The notes under the pieces were generated by a model. It had not been told where the DNA came from. It saw nothing but the letters and a program-made list of their open reading frames with translations, and ran no database searches. A stretch of 49,742 nt of DNA from Myxococcales bacterium (GTDB lineage Bacteria > Myxococcota > Polyangia > Polyangiales > Polyangiaceae), in assembly GCA_003151595.1 (NCBI GenBank), contig PLXW01000157.1:40708-90449 (forward strand). The letters are read 5' to 3'. Positions within the stretch are counted from its first letter, which is position 1. The number at the start of each line of letters is the position of its first letter. This document shows, piece after piece, positions 1 to 9,284 of the stretch. The translations under genes were made by a program, and so were the position numbers.

Positions 1-310
1 TGCCGATCGGATCGATGCCGGGATGATCGTAGAAGCGTCGATCTTCGGCGGCGAGGATCGCGTGCTCCAGCGTCTGGCCGATCTCGCTCTCGTCGAGAAC
101 GCGCGCACGCTTCCCGTCGCTCGCGCGCACCTCACGAAGGAGCGCGCCCGACGAGTCTTCGACGCGCACCGACGCCGACGGAATCTCCAGAAGCTCGCGC
201 GGAAACGGCGTGAGCGCGGCGGCGACGATCAGGGCGACGACGGGCCCGATCACGGCGCCGACGACCAGCCACGCGACGCGCGCCCGCGTCAGGCGAACCG
301 GGGAGATCAT
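1..310 (-). CDS. pbpC: Penicillin-binding protein 1C, N-terminal part (3' end outside window)
   Basis: Only the first 103 codons are in the window; the gene continues past the left edge. The product starts with a short basic stretch and one transmembrane helix (about residues 12-32), followed by a periplasmic segment. Near residues 90-101 it has AEDRRFYDHPGIDP, which matches motif 1 of GT51 peptidoglycan glycosyltransferases (EDxxFxxHxG, with the catalytic Glu). The ATG (308-310) overlaps the stop of the upstream alpha-2-macroglobulin gene as ATGA, so the two are translationally coupled. That pairing is the classical bacterial arrangement (yfhM-pbpC in E. coli), and it is why I call PBP1C rather than another class A PBP. 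The family polymerises and, with its transpeptidase domain, handles peptidoglycan strands in the periplasm. The transpeptidase domain is not visible here. Confidence 0.85.
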   Translation of the reverse strand, partial: MISPVRLTRARVAWLVVGAVIGPVVALIVAAALTPFPRELLEIPSASVRVEDSSGALLREVRASDGKRARVLDESEIGQTLEHAILAAEDRRFYDHPGIDPIG

Positions 311-3300
311 TTCTTCGCGACGACCTCGAACGTCGTCGCCTCCGTTCGCCCCGAGACCTCGGGCGAGTACATGCATTCGACGCGAGTAGGCGGCGTGACG
401 AACGATCCGAGCGCGGTGGCGCGCGTGAGGTAGCGGAAGTGGTAGATGCCGGCCGGAAGATCCTCGATGAACGTGAGCACGCGGTCGTCGTGCATCTCAC
501 GGTGAAACGCCACGGATCCGAAGGCGGCCCCGATGCCGCTCATCGCACCCGGACGCTTGTCGCTCTCGTCGGCGACGCCGCTGTCGGCGGCGCCGGTCTG
601 CGCTTGCGAGGTCGTCTCGAACGAAGCCTCGAGCGCTTCGAGCCCCGCGGGGAGCGGGTCGTCGATCACCACTTGCTTGCGCGGCTCGGCCGACTCGACG
701 AGGAGGTCGACGAGCACGAGGTCGCCTGCGCCGACGTGAAGCGAGCTTCTGCGCGGGATCCACTTCACGGCATCGGCGATCCCCTCCGGGTCGACCGAGC
801 GCGTGAGCTTCTGGACGAAGAAGCCGTCGTCGCGCGCTGTCGTCGGGAGCGTGCGCGGGGCTGCGCGAAGCTCCGCGGAGTAGAAGAGATGACCTGCGCC
901 GCTCGTCGCGAACGTGAGCGCGCGCGTGCCGGCTTCGAGGAGCGACGACATGGGGACCGAAGCGCTCGCTTCCTGATCGCCGGACACGAACTTCGAGTGA
1001 AGGAGCTCGACGTCGCCGAGCGACACACGCGCATCGAGCGCGTCGTGCGCGGGGTCCGAAGCGGCGCGGTAGTCGGCCAGCGCCAACAGCGCCCAGGCGT
1101 TCTCTTGCGTCGACCGCCACGCGCCGTTCTCGCGCTCGTTGAGCAGCCCCCGCGCGAGGCGCGATGCGAGCGGGTGTGCGGGGTCCACCGCGAGCAACGC
1201 GCGCAATGCCAGCGCCGTGGCGCGCGCGTTCGAATCGAGCATCGACGCGAACGCATCGTCCGATTCGCCGTCAGCGTGCGCCTCGCTCGCCGATACGCGC
1301 AGCGACGACGCCACCTCGGCCGCCAACGTTCGAAGCTCCGCCTGCGGCATCGACGCGCGCGCCATCGCATGAAGAAGGAGAGCGCGCGCGAACAACGGCT
1401 CGCCGCTGCGCGCGTCGTACAGGCGGTTCAACGTGCCGGGCGTGACGCTCCCGGTGCCGGCGATCGCGTCGGCTGCGAAGGCCGCCGTCGCGAACTCGAG
1501 CGAGTGCTTCGGCGTCTTGGAGTCGTCGCCTTCGCTCTTCGCGGAGCCCGCATCTTCGTCTTCATCGTCGTCCCGCTTCGACGCCGCTCGCTGCAGCACG
1601 CGCTTCACGTACGCGACCGCTTCGTTCTGTGCATCGATCGGCACCGAGTACCCGCGGGTGCGCGCCGCTTCGATCGCGAACAGCGCGTACGCCGTGAGCC
1701 ACGCCTCCGAGTCGGGCGAGTCTTCCCAGTAGCCGAACCCGCCGTCGTCGCGCTGATGCGACAGGATCTTGCCCAGCGCGTCTTCGACGATCGCGTGCAC
1801 GTCGCGAACGCCTTGCGCGCCGACGTCCTTCGTCAGCGACTCGATGGCGAGGAGCGGGAGCGTGCGGCTCACGAGCTGCTCGGTGCATCCGTACGGGTAG
1901 TCGATCAACCGATCGAGGCTCGTCCCGATCCCCACGAGCGCGCTCGGCGCCACGCGCACTTCGAGGCTCCCGCGATCGCTTCGCACGTTCGTCAGATCAC
2001 CGAGCGCGATCGCCCCCTCGCCGCGCGCTTCGCCGTACACCGCGGTCGTCTCGATCGTCGTCGCCAGCTCCACGTTTCGCTTCGCGATCACGCGATCCGA
2101 CTTCCCCGCGCCCGACACGCGAAACTCGAACGACGCTTCGCCTGCTGCGGTCGCCTTCACGGGGAACCGAACTTCGACGCTGCCGCCCGCCGGAACTTGC
2201 GCGGTGCGCGTCGCCGGTCCGTCGAGCGCGATCCCTTTCGCGTCGAGCGTCACGCTCGCTTCGAACGCGCCCGTCTTCGCGCCCGCGCTCTTCGCCGACA
2301 GGATCACCGACGCCTCGAACGAGTCACCGACGCGCACGATGCGCGGGAGCGCGGGGCGCGCCATCAGCGGTCGACTCGTGACGATCGGCGCTTGTCCGTA
2401 GCCGAAGCGATCGTCCGTCGCGCTGGCGATGGCCATCAGGCGGAAGGTGGTGAGGTTGTCGGGGAGCTTGAACGTGTAGTGCGCTTTCCCGTCGCGGCTC
2501 GTCACGCGCCCCGCTTCGAAGAACGCGGTCGATCGGAAGTCCGCGCGCAGCGTGCTCCCGCCGTCGCCCCCTTCGTCTCCCTTCGACGAGCCGTCGGCCC
2601 GCGTGCTGGCGTATTCCCATCCGAGGATCGGCACGCGCTCGCCGTCCTTCATGGCGTGAATGCGCGCGAGCCCCTCGCGACTCTCGGCGGTGAAGACGGC
2701 GAGCTTGCGACGCTCGGTGAAGGGCGGGAGCGGATCGGGTGTCGTGTACCCGGTGAGCATCAGAACCCCTTCGTCGACCGCGTAGAACGTGATCTCGCTC
2801 TCGACCGGGTGTCCTTCGCGATCGTGGACCACGACGTCCCCGTCGAACGTGTCGCCGGGGCGGTACTCCTTCTTCGACGGCGCGATGTCGACGCGGAGGC
2901 GATGCGCGTCCGGATTGATCTTGAGCTCGGCGTACCCGACGCGAAAGTCGGGCGCGCCGAGATCGGGTCCGCTCGCGGGCTGAGCGGCGACGCGTCCGCG
3001 AACCAGGTGCACCGAGACGTACGCGTTCGGATACATCGCCGGCAGGATCGGCACGGTCACCACCGGCATCGGTCCGCTCACGTCGACCACGTTCCGCGAG
3101 AGCACGCCGTCGCGCTCCACGGTCACCAGCGCCTTCGCAGTCTTGAACGGGCTCTTCACCAGGACGCGCGCCACGTCCCCCACTTCGTACATCGGCGCGT
3201 TGGTCTCCATCGCGAGCGTGCGTCCGTCGTTGTCGGGCCAGGCGATCGACGGCGCGGGCGCGTTCCCCGGCGCGACCGCATAGACGCCGGTGCTCGCGTG

Positions 3301-6243
3301 CACGACGTGGCCGCGCGCATCGTTCGCCGTCGCCCGCACGAGGAAGTAACCGGCCTCGGGGAGCTTGAGGTCGCAGGCGACGGGCTTGTCGCGCGTCACG
3401 ACGCCGCACACGCCGACGGTCTCGTCCTTCATCGCCCACGATCGGTGCGGAACGCCCGAGTGGTTCTCGATGAACGACGTCCACCGGCGCGCGATGAGCT
3501 CCAGGTTCACGGCCACGCCGGCGCGCGGTGCGCCCGAGGGATCGACGGCGATCACGTCGGGACGAAAGTGCGCGCCCGTGGTCGCGATCCGATCGCCCAC
3601 CTTGATGCCGGCGTAGATCTCGGCCGGGTGCACCAGCACGCTCGCCCGCTGCGCGACCGTCTGCCGCGTGAGGTCGGTGACCTCGGCTTCGAACGTGACC
3701 ATCTCGGGGTGCGTCTGCTTGGGATCGTCGATGCGCTGGCGCTCCTCGATACGCCCGTTCGCGTCGAGGACGACGTCGCGATCGCCGAGCGACGAAGCCT
3801 CGGTGTCGCTGGCGCGCGTTCCGTCGGTGAAGGCGTCGTCGTCGGTCGCCCACCCGTTCGTGCCGTGCGGCGCGAAGCGCGTCGTCGCGCGCGTGATCGA
3901 CACATGTGTCGGCGCGTGCGGCATCGGCGCCCCGAAAAGGTAGCTCGCGTCGACGTGGAAGACCGCGTCGTCGCCGCGCACGAGCGCGGTGCGATCGGCG
4001 TCGACGTGCACCTCGAACTCGCGCGCCTTGTACGCCAGCAGCTTGAACGGCCGCGTGAACGTCGCGTCGTCTCCGGCGTGACGCACGCTCGCCGTCACGT
4101 TCGCATCGCCGAGGCGCGCGGTCTTCGGGAGCGGCACGTCGATGGCGAACCCGCCGAAGCGATCGAGCTTCGCCCGACCCTCGAAGATCGACGCGCCCGT
4201 TCCGTCGCTCACGGCGAGCCGCACGTCGCGCTCGATCGTCTTCAACCCCGCGGGATCGATCTCGCGCATGACCCCGGCGAGCTTCATCGTCTCGCCCGGC
4301 CGATAGACGCCGCGCTCGGTGAAGAGGAGCCCCGCCCATTTCGCACGATGCGCGAGGTCCTGAAACTCGCCCGCCGCGCGAGCATCGATCGACGCCTGCG
4401 TCACGCGCTCGAAGGTCCAGTCGTCTCCGGCGCGCACCACGATCGAGGCGTCACTGCGGATGCTCTCGTATCCGCCGCGCGACTCGTTCATGGGATTGAA
4501 TCGCTCCGCCGAAATCGCGGCGACCCCTTGATCGTCGGTCTCCACCACCGCGCGCTCCTCTTGCCCGACGAACACGCTCACGCGCGCCCTCGCCACCGGC
4601 GCGCCGGTCGATAGCCGCGTGATCCACACGAGGCTCCCGTAGGCGCTGTAGCGCGCGCTGATCGCGAGGTCGGTGACGCTCACGAGCTCCTGCGCCGCGA
4701 CTCCGCTTCCCGGAACCATGGCCAGAAACAGCGCGGCGCCGTGCCCGTTCGACGGCGCGAGCAGCGCGTCGAGATCGATGTCGCGCACCGACCGCACGTT
4801 CTCCGCCACACCGGGCTCGAGCCACTGCGGCGAGAGCGACTGCTTCGTGAGGAACGTCTCGGTCGGCGTGGCAAACCAGGAGCGCACTTGCGACTCGGTG
4901 AGCGCGGAGCTCACGAGCCCGAGCGTCGGAATGTTCACCGTCCCCAGCGGCACGCGATGCGTCCCGTCGCGCGACGCCGCTTCGAGCACGTGCCCCGTGA
5001 GACCGACCGACACGCGGTAATCGAGGATGGGCCGGCGCGGCGCGTAGTTGTCGGCGTCCGGCGCGGGACCTTCGGCGCTCTTTGCGTTCGCGTTCGGCAC
5101 GAACCCTTTCGGGAGGACGAACGGCGCTTCGGTCTCGATCGCGATCGACGTGTCGCTCGCCAGCGTCTGTCCGAAGACGTCGCGCATGCCGGCGGTCAGC
5201 GTGATCGCGTAGCGCTTCCCGCGCGCTGGATCGACGCCCAGCAGATGGTCTGCGCGCGCGTCGAGCCGCGGCTTCGTCCCCGCAGGCACCTTCATCAGCG
5301 GCAAGTCGGGCATGCGCACGTGCGCGCGAAACTCTTCGGGCGCGACCGGGTTCGAAAGACGCACGGTGACGTCGCGATGGGCCACGCAGCGCCCTTTCTC
5401 GGCGATGCGATCGCACACCAGATCGACGAGGCGGAGCGGGCCGTACGTACGCGCTTCGTACGCGTACGGCGCGTTCATCGTTCGCGGCCCCTCGCCCCCG
5501 CGTAACGACGCCGGCAGCGTGAACGCGATCGCCCGGTCACGCGGCAACGGCGACGCCGGCTGAACGACGACGCTCTCGCTCGCCACGCGCTTCGTCTTCG
5601 GATCGGCGGGCTCGCGCCGCGTGTGATATGGGATCGCGGTCTTGGTCCCGTCGGGCGCGATCGACACGAGCTTCCCCGCGTGCGCGACCGCCTCGGGCTC
5701 GATCGCCTGATTGAACGTGAGGTGCAGCGCCGACTCGGGGCGAAGCAGATCGCTCGATTGCGGCGTGACGTCGATGACCGCCGGGCGCTCGGTGCGAAAC
5801 TCGAAGCGATAGTCGTCGGCCAGGTGCGACCCGTCGAGGGCGCGCGTCTCCTTGGGGACGACGGCGACGAGATCGGTCGCGCCGGGGAGCGCGCGCTCGG
5901 GCGTGAAGAGCGCGCCGTGCGTCCCCACCCAGCGCCACGAGCCGACGATGGGCGTGCCGAGCGACGTCTGCACGCGGATCGCCGGGAGCCCTGCGTCGGG
6001 CGCGGTCTCCAGCGTCCGCATGGCGCGGCTCCAGAGCACGGTGACCGCCGCGGCATCGCGCTGCGAGACCTCGCCGCGCGGACCGGCATGAACGACGGCG
6101 AAGGGGGCGGCGACGCGCACCTTGGCGTCGGTGTCGCGAACCGACGGAGGCGAGAGGGTCGCCACCGGCGCCGGTGAATTGCCGCCATGAAAGCAGCTGA
6201 CGAGGATGGTCAAAGCGACGAAGCCAAGCGTGTGCGTTCTCAC
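307..6243 (-). CDS. Bacterial alpha-2-macroglobulin family lipoprotein
   Basis: A 1978-residue protein. I place the start at the GTG at 6243 because it gives a clean lipoprotein signal (MRTHTLGF..., lipobox LVSC, Cys17); the longer upstream reading adds a non-signal basic stretch. The order is N-terminal Ig-like macroglobulin domains, an MG2-type region, a bait-like segment, and the thiol-ester motif GCTEQ with Cys1453 and Gln1456. After the thiol-ester come the alpha-alpha toroid and C-terminal domains. In this family a protease cleaves the bait region and is covalently trapped through the thiol-ester, protecting the periplasm and cell wall. The length exceeds E. coli YfhM (about 1650 residues), and an acidic low-complexity stretch (DDDEDEDAG) lies about 110 residues after the thiol-ester. 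The gene is coupled to pbpC downstream. Confidence in the family is high; the bait specificity cannot be read from sequence. Confidence 0.93.
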   Translation of the reverse strand: MRTHTLGFVALTILVSCFHGGNSPAPVATLSPPSVRDTDAKVRVAAPFAVVHAGPRGEVSQRDAAAVTVLWSRAMRTLETAPDAGLPAIRVQTSLGTPIVGSWRWVGTHGALFTPERALPGATDLVAVVPKETRALDGSHLADDYRFEFRTERPAVIDVTPQSSDLLRPESALHLTFNQAIEPEAVAHAGKLVSIAPDGTKTAIPYHTRREPADPKTKRVASESVVVQPASPLPRDRAIAFTLPASLRGGEGPRTMNAPYAYEARTYGPLRLVDLVCDRIAEKGRCVAHRDVTVRLSNPVAPEEFRAHVRMPDLPLMKVPAGTKPRLDARADHLLGVDPARGKRYAITLTAGMRDVFGQTLASDTSIAIETEAPFVLPKGFVPNANAKSAEGPAPDADNYAPRRPILDYRVSVGLTGHVLEAASRDGTHRVPLGTVNIPTLGLVSSALTESQVRSWFATPTETFLTKQSLSPQWLEPGVAENVRSVRDIDLDALLAPSNGHGAALFLAMVPGSGVAAQELVSVTDLAISARYSAYGSLVWITRLSTGAPVARARVSVFVGQEERAVVETDDQGVAAISAERFNPMNESRGGYESIRSDASIVVRAGDDWTFERVTQASIDARAAGEFQDLAHRAKWAGLLFTERGVYRPGETMKLAGVMREIDPAGLKTIERDVRLAVSDGTGASIFEGRAKLDRFGGFAIDVPLPKTARLGDANVTASVRHAGDDATFTRPFKLLAYKAREFEVHVDADRTALVRGDDAVFHVDASYLFGAPMPHAPTHVSITRATTRFAPHGTNGWATDDDAFTDGTRASDTEASSLGDRDVVLDANGRIEERQRIDDPKQTHPEMVTFEAEVTDLTRQTVAQRASVLVHPAEIYAGIKVGDRIATTGAHFRPDVIAVDPSGAPRAGVAVNLELIARRWTSFIENHSGVPHRSWAMKDETVGVCGVVTRDKPVACDLKLPEAGYFLVRATANDARGHVVHASTGVYAVAPGNAPAPSIAWPDNDGRTLAMETNAPMYEVGDVARVLVKSPFKTAKALVTVERDGVLSRNVVDVSGPMPVVTVPILPAMYPNAYVSVHLVRGRVAAQPASGPDLGAPDFRVGYAELKINPDAHRLRVDIAPSKKEYRPGDTFDGDVVVHDREGHPVESEITFYAVDEGVLMLTGYTTPDPLPPFTERRKLAVFTAESREGLARIHAMKDGERVPILGWEYASTRADGSSKGDEGGDGGSTLRADFRSTAFFEAGRVTSRDGKAHYTFKLPDNLTTFRLMAIASATDDRFGYGQAPIVTSRPLMARPALPRIVRVGDSFEASVILSAKSAGAKTGAFEASVTLDAKGIALDGPATRTAQVPAGGSVEVRFPVKATAAGEASFEFRVSGAGKSDRVIAKRNVELATTIETTAVYGEARGEGAIALGDLTNVRSDRGSLEVRVAPSALVGIGTSLDRLIDYPYGCTEQLVSRTLPLLAIESLTKDVGAQGVRDVHAIVEDALGKILSHQRDDGGFGYWEDSPDSEAWLTAYALFAIEAARTRGYSVPIDAQNEAVAYVKRVLQRAASKRDDDEDEDAGSAKSEGDDSKTPKHSLEFATAAFAADAIAGTGSVTPGTLNRLYDARSGEPLFARALLLHAMARASMPQAELRTLAAEVASSLRVSASEAHADGESDDAFASMLDSNARATALALRALLAVDPAHPLASRLARGLLNERENGAWRSTQENAWALLALADYRAASDPAHDALDARVSLGDVELLHSKFVSGDQEASASVPMSSLLEAGTRALTFATSGAGHLFYSAELRAAPRTLPTTARDDGFFVQKLTRSVDPEGIADAVKWIPRRSSLHVGAGDLVLVDLLVESAEPRKQVVIDDPLPAGLEALEASFETTSQAQTGAADSGVADESDKRPGAMSGIGAAFGSVAFHREMHDDRVLTFIEDLPAGIYHFRYLTRATALGSFVTPPTRVECMYSPEVSGRTEATTFEVVAKK

Positions 6244-6322
6244 AGCGAGGAAAACGCCGGCGAACGAAGCGCGATTCCGCGCGCGCGCCCGCTCACACGT
6301 CGTGCGATGGTAGGAGTCGCGC

Positions 6323-7567
6323 ATGACGGTCGCGTTCGAGCCCCACGTCGATCCTGCGCGCCTCGGGCGCCGCGACGATCTCACCTACCGCGCGAACCTG
6401 AAGGCCGCGCGTTACGGGTGGCTCCGGCTCACGCCGGCGTACTCGGTGCATCTCGTGGCGCGGCTGCTGGACGAGCACGCGCGGCCGGGCTCACGCGTGC
6501 TCGATCCGTTTTGCGGCACGGGGACGACCGCGCTCGTGTGCGCGGAGCGCGGGCTGACCTGCGACACGACGGACATCAACCCGTTCCTGGTGTGGCTCGC
6601 GCGCGCCAAGACACGCAGGTACACGCCGGCCGAGATCGCCGCTTTCACTGGCGCGTCGCGCAAGATCGCGAGCGCGATGACGCGCGAGCGGACTGTGTCG
6701 TGGGTTCCCCCGATCCACAAGATCGAGCGCTGGTGGTCGGTACCGTCGCTCGCCGCGCTCGGTCGCGGACGCGCCGCGATTCTCCGCACGCGCGACGACG
6801 TTCCTCCCCACGCCGCCGATCTCCTCGACGTCGCCTTCTGCCGCGCGATGATCGAGAGCGCGAGCGTCAGCTTCGGTCATCAATCGATGTCGTTTCGAAA
6901 AGGGGATCACGCCCCTTCGAGCGTCGAAGAAGTCGCGGCGCGCTTCTCCTCCGCGGCGTCCGCGATCGCGCTCGCCGCGTCCTCGCCGATCCGCCGCGCC
7001 CCCTCGGCACACCTGATCGACGCGCGCGATCTCTCTTCCCTCCCGCGCGACTCGGTCGACTGCGTCCTCACGTCGCCGCCGTACCCCAATCGAATGAGCT
7101 ACGTGCGCGAGCTTCGCCCGTACATGTACTGGCTCGGCTACCTCGAAGCGTCGCGCGACGCGGGCGAGCTCGACTGGCGCGCGATCGGCGGCACGTGGGG
7201 CTGCGCCACGAGCAACGTCGCCAAGTGGGCGGCTCCTGCGCGCGCCGTGGCCGTCCCGTTCGACGGCTTCGATGCCATCACCTCCGCCATCGCTGAACGG
7301 AGCGACGTGCTCGCGCGCTACGTCGCCAAATACTTCCACGACGCGACCTTGCACGTCGCCTCGGTGTTCGACGTCATGAAGCGCGGAGCCTCGGCGCACT
7401 ACATCGTCGGCAACTCGAAGTTCTACGACGTGATGCTCCCTGTCGAAGCGATCTACGCGTCCATCTTCGAAGCGACCGGCTTCGCCAAAGCGCAGATCGC
7501 CACGATCCGAAAGCGCACCTCGAAGCGCGAGCTCTTCGAGTTCGTCGTGTCGGCGTCGAAGCCCTAG
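6323..7567 (+). CDS. Solitary amino-group DNA methyltransferase (TSPPY type)
   Basis: A 414-residue protein. Motif I is DPFCGTGTT (residues 61-69), the AdoMet-binding loop, followed by TTDINP (82-87). Motif IV is TSPPY (250-254), the catalytic loop of N4-cytosine/N6-adenine methyltransferases. Motif I precedes motif IV by about 185 residues, with about 160 residues after it, so the order is AdoMet-binding then catalytic. The start is an ATG with AGGAG 6-7 bases upstream (6312-6316). No restriction endonuclease or specificity subunit is near, so it is probably an orphan methyltransferase for epigenetic marking or a nucleic-acid methylase of other specificity. Divergent from the alpha-2-macroglobulin gene with about 80 bp between. 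The base modified and the target site cannot be told from sequence. Confidence 0.8.
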   Translation: MTVAFEPHVDPARLGRRDDLTYRANLKAARYGWLRLTPAYSVHLVARLLDEHARPGSRVLDPFCGTGTTALVCAERGLTCDTTDINPFLVWLARAKTRRYTPAEIAAFTGASRKIASAMTRERTVSWVPPIHKIERWWSVPSLAALGRGRAAILRTRDDVPPHAADLLDVAFCRAMIESASVSFGHQSMSFRKGDHAPSSVEEVAARFSSAASAIALAASSPIRRAPSAHLIDARDLSSLPRDSVDCVLTSPPYPNRMSYVRELRPYMYWLGYLEASRDAGELDWRAIGGTWGCATSNVAKWAAPARAVAVPFDGFDAITSAIAERSDVLARYVAKYFHDATLHVASVFDVMKRGASAHYIVGNSKFYDVMLPVEAIYASIFEATGFAKAQIATIRKRTSKRELFEFVVSASKP

Positions 7568-7659
7568 CTCGCGCCGCGGCGCGCCTCCGCTCGAAATCTC
7601 GCGGGGATGTTTCACGATCGCCCATGGGACGCCTTGCCGATGCGGTGAGCTGATGTTCC

Positions 7660-8748
7660 GTGGAGCAGAAGCATCCCGGGCTGCGGGTAGCAGCGGTCGC
7701 CCCCAAGCTGCGGGTAGCAGCGATCGCCAAAGCGACGGCGGCGATCGTCGCGGTCGCGGTCCTGGTGCGCACGCTATCGAACGCCGATCTCGCGCGGGCA
7801 GCGGCGCTGGTGGCGCGGTCGGGCGCGTGGGTCTTGGTGGGCCTCGTGCCCTACGCGCTCGCGCTGGCGTTCGACGGGCTCGCGTGGCGTACGCTCGTCG
7901 CGCCGATCGCGCGGCCGCCCGTAATGACGCTCGTTCGCGCGCGGCTTCGGTGCGATGCGCTCGGCGCGACGCTGCCGGGCGGCACGCTGGTGGGCGAGTC
8001 GATCGCGCCGGCGTGGCTACGGGAATGGATGCCGCTCGACGCGGGGGTCGCCGCGATCGCCGCGCGCAAGTGCATGGTCGGAGTCGCCGAAGGGGTCTAT
8101 CTCGTGGCGAGCTTCGCCATCGGATACTCAGTGCTCGCGGGGCGCTCGGCCGCGATGCCGTGGATCGTGCTCGCGCTGGGCGTGCTCATGCTCGTGATGT
8201 TCGGAGGCATGAGCGTCGCGCTGGCCTCGGGCTCGATCGCGGCGCGCGTTCATCGATCGCTCGCATCGCTCCCGTTTCCCGGACTGCGCACGTGGATCGA
8301 ATCGCGCGCGCGAGGGTTCACAGCGACGGACGCGCGCCTCACGTCGCTCTTCCGCGCACCCCCTTCGCGCCTCGCCGCCGCATGCGCGCTCTCGCTCGCG
8401 TCGTGGTCGGTGGAGACGCTCGAGACGTGGCTTCTCTTGGGCCTCGTCGATGTTCGCTTGCCGCTAACGACGGTGCTGGCGTTCGAAGCGAGCGTGTCGC
8501 TCTTGCGCTCGCTCGCTGCGTTTTCGCCTGGCGGGCTCGGCGTTCAGGACGTGGGCTACGTGGCGGCGCTCGGCGCGCTGGGCGTGCCCGACGCGGTGAC
8601 CGCGGGGGCGGCGTTCGTGGTGTTGAAGCGCGCGAAGGAGCTCGCGTGGGCGCTCGTCGGCTACGCGTCGCTGCTCTCGTCGGATGCAAGCGCGGTGGGG
8701 GGACGCGAAGCGATGACGCGCGTATCGCTGCGCGAGGCGCGATCGTGA
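7660..8748 (+). CDS. Flippase-like integral membrane protein (lysylphosphatidylglycerol synthase TM-domain / YbhN family)
   Basis: A 362-residue polytopic protein with about 7-8 hydrophobic segments. The family hallmark SPGGLGVQD is at about residues 289-297, followed by the typical C-terminal GAAFVVLKRAKELAW helix. Members form the membrane part of MprF and also occur alone as putative lipid flippases or glycosyltransferase-associated proteins; the substrate here is unknown. The start is GTG at 7660. Just after the start the sequence contains a 27-base direct repeat (see separate entry). The stop overlaps the start of the next gene (GTGA), so the two genes are co-translated. Confidence 0.8.
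   Translation: MEQKHPGLRVAAVAPKLRVAAIAKATAAIVAVAVLVRTLSNADLARAAALVARSGAWVLVGLVPYALALAFDGLAWRTLVAPIARPPVMTLVRARLRCDALGATLPGGTLVGESIAPAWLREWMPLDAGVAAIAARKCMVGVAEGVYLVASFAIGYSVLAGRSAAMPWIVLALGVLMLVMFGGMSVALASGSIAARVHRSLASLPFPGLRTWIESRARGFTATDARLTSLFRAPPSRLAAACALSLASWSVETLETWLLLGLVDVRLPLTTVLAFEASVSLLRSLAAFSPGGLGVQDVGYVAALGALGVPDAVTAGAAFVVLKRAKELAWALVGYASLLSSDASAVGGREAMTRVSLREARS
7680..7728 (+). repeat. 27-bp-period direct repeat in the 5' coding part of the flippase-like gene
   Basis: The 16-mer GCTGCGGGTAGCAGCG occurs at 7680-7695 and again at 7707-7722. The next six bases match except for one (GTCGCC versus ATCGCC). The period is 27 bases, nine codons, giving LRVAAVAPK followed by LRVAAIAK. 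Each unit is itself a small inverted repeat (GCTGC...GCAGC). Confidence 0.7.
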
Positions 8749-9275
8749 AGCGCGCGGTCGCAGCGGTGATCGCGATCGCGCTGGCGCTCCACACGTTTCC
8801 TGCGTTCCCCTCGAACGACGCCGCGGCGCTCCTCTTCTCGATCTCCAAATCGGAGAACCACAACTACGTGCAGTACTCCGTGCACCTCGACGCCGCGTGC
8901 GCGCCCGCGGGCAACGCGCCGGTGTTCGCGTACTGGCGAATGCTCGAGCACGGGCCGGACGCCACCGAGCCTCTCCTCTCGCGCGAGCAACCCGCGTACG
9001 GCGTCGCGTCGCAATCGGTGATCGCGCGCCGCGACGATCGTGGATCGGTCCGCGTGACGCTTCACGCGCTCCCCGAAGCGCCGCTTTTCGTCGAGTCGTG
9101 GCGCGACGCCGGCGGCGTGTGCAAGGCCGAGGTGCACACGCCCATCGCGGGCGTGGCGGCGCGTCTCTTCAACGTGCACGCGGTGCTTCGCTGGCCCTTC
9201 GGTGTCGCGCGTCTGCTCGTGTCGGGGTGGGCGCTCGCCGATGGCCACGTCGTTCGCGATTCGCGCTCGCCGTGA
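8745..9275 (+). CDS. Secreted/periplasmic DUF4833-like protein
   Basis: A 176-residue protein read from the GTG that overlaps the preceding stop (GTGA). An N-terminal signal sequence (residues 1 to about 20, KRAVAAVIAIALALHTF) is followed by a compact domain with ISKSENHNYVQY, PVFAYWRMLE and ARLFNVHAVLRWPFG. This pattern (a 'serine-lysine-Asn' strand, then pairing with an AYW motif) reminds me of DUF4833 proteins, whose function is unknown. The assignment is from recall, not from a profile search. It is in an operon with the flippase-like gene, which suggests an envelope or lipid-linked role, but that is inference only. The gene ends 9 bases before the convergent HAD gene. Confidence 0.6.
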   Translation: MKRAVAAVIAIALALHTFPAFPSNDAAALLFSISKSENHNYVQYSVHLDAACAPAGNAPVFAYWRMLEHGPDATEPLLSREQPAYGVASQSVIARRDDRGSVRVTLHALPEAPLFVESWRDAGGVCKAEVHTPIAGVAARLFNVHAVLRWPFGVARLLVSGWALADGHVVRDSRSP

Positions 9276-9284
9276 GCGCGAGGC

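Noticed and set aside
439..4614. Very long open frame on the plus strand antisense to the alpha-2-macroglobulin gene
   Set aside because: It is extremely Arg-rich with no domain or signal, and the opposite frame has clear family motifs. Long antisense frames are expected in DNA with G/C at almost every third codon position.
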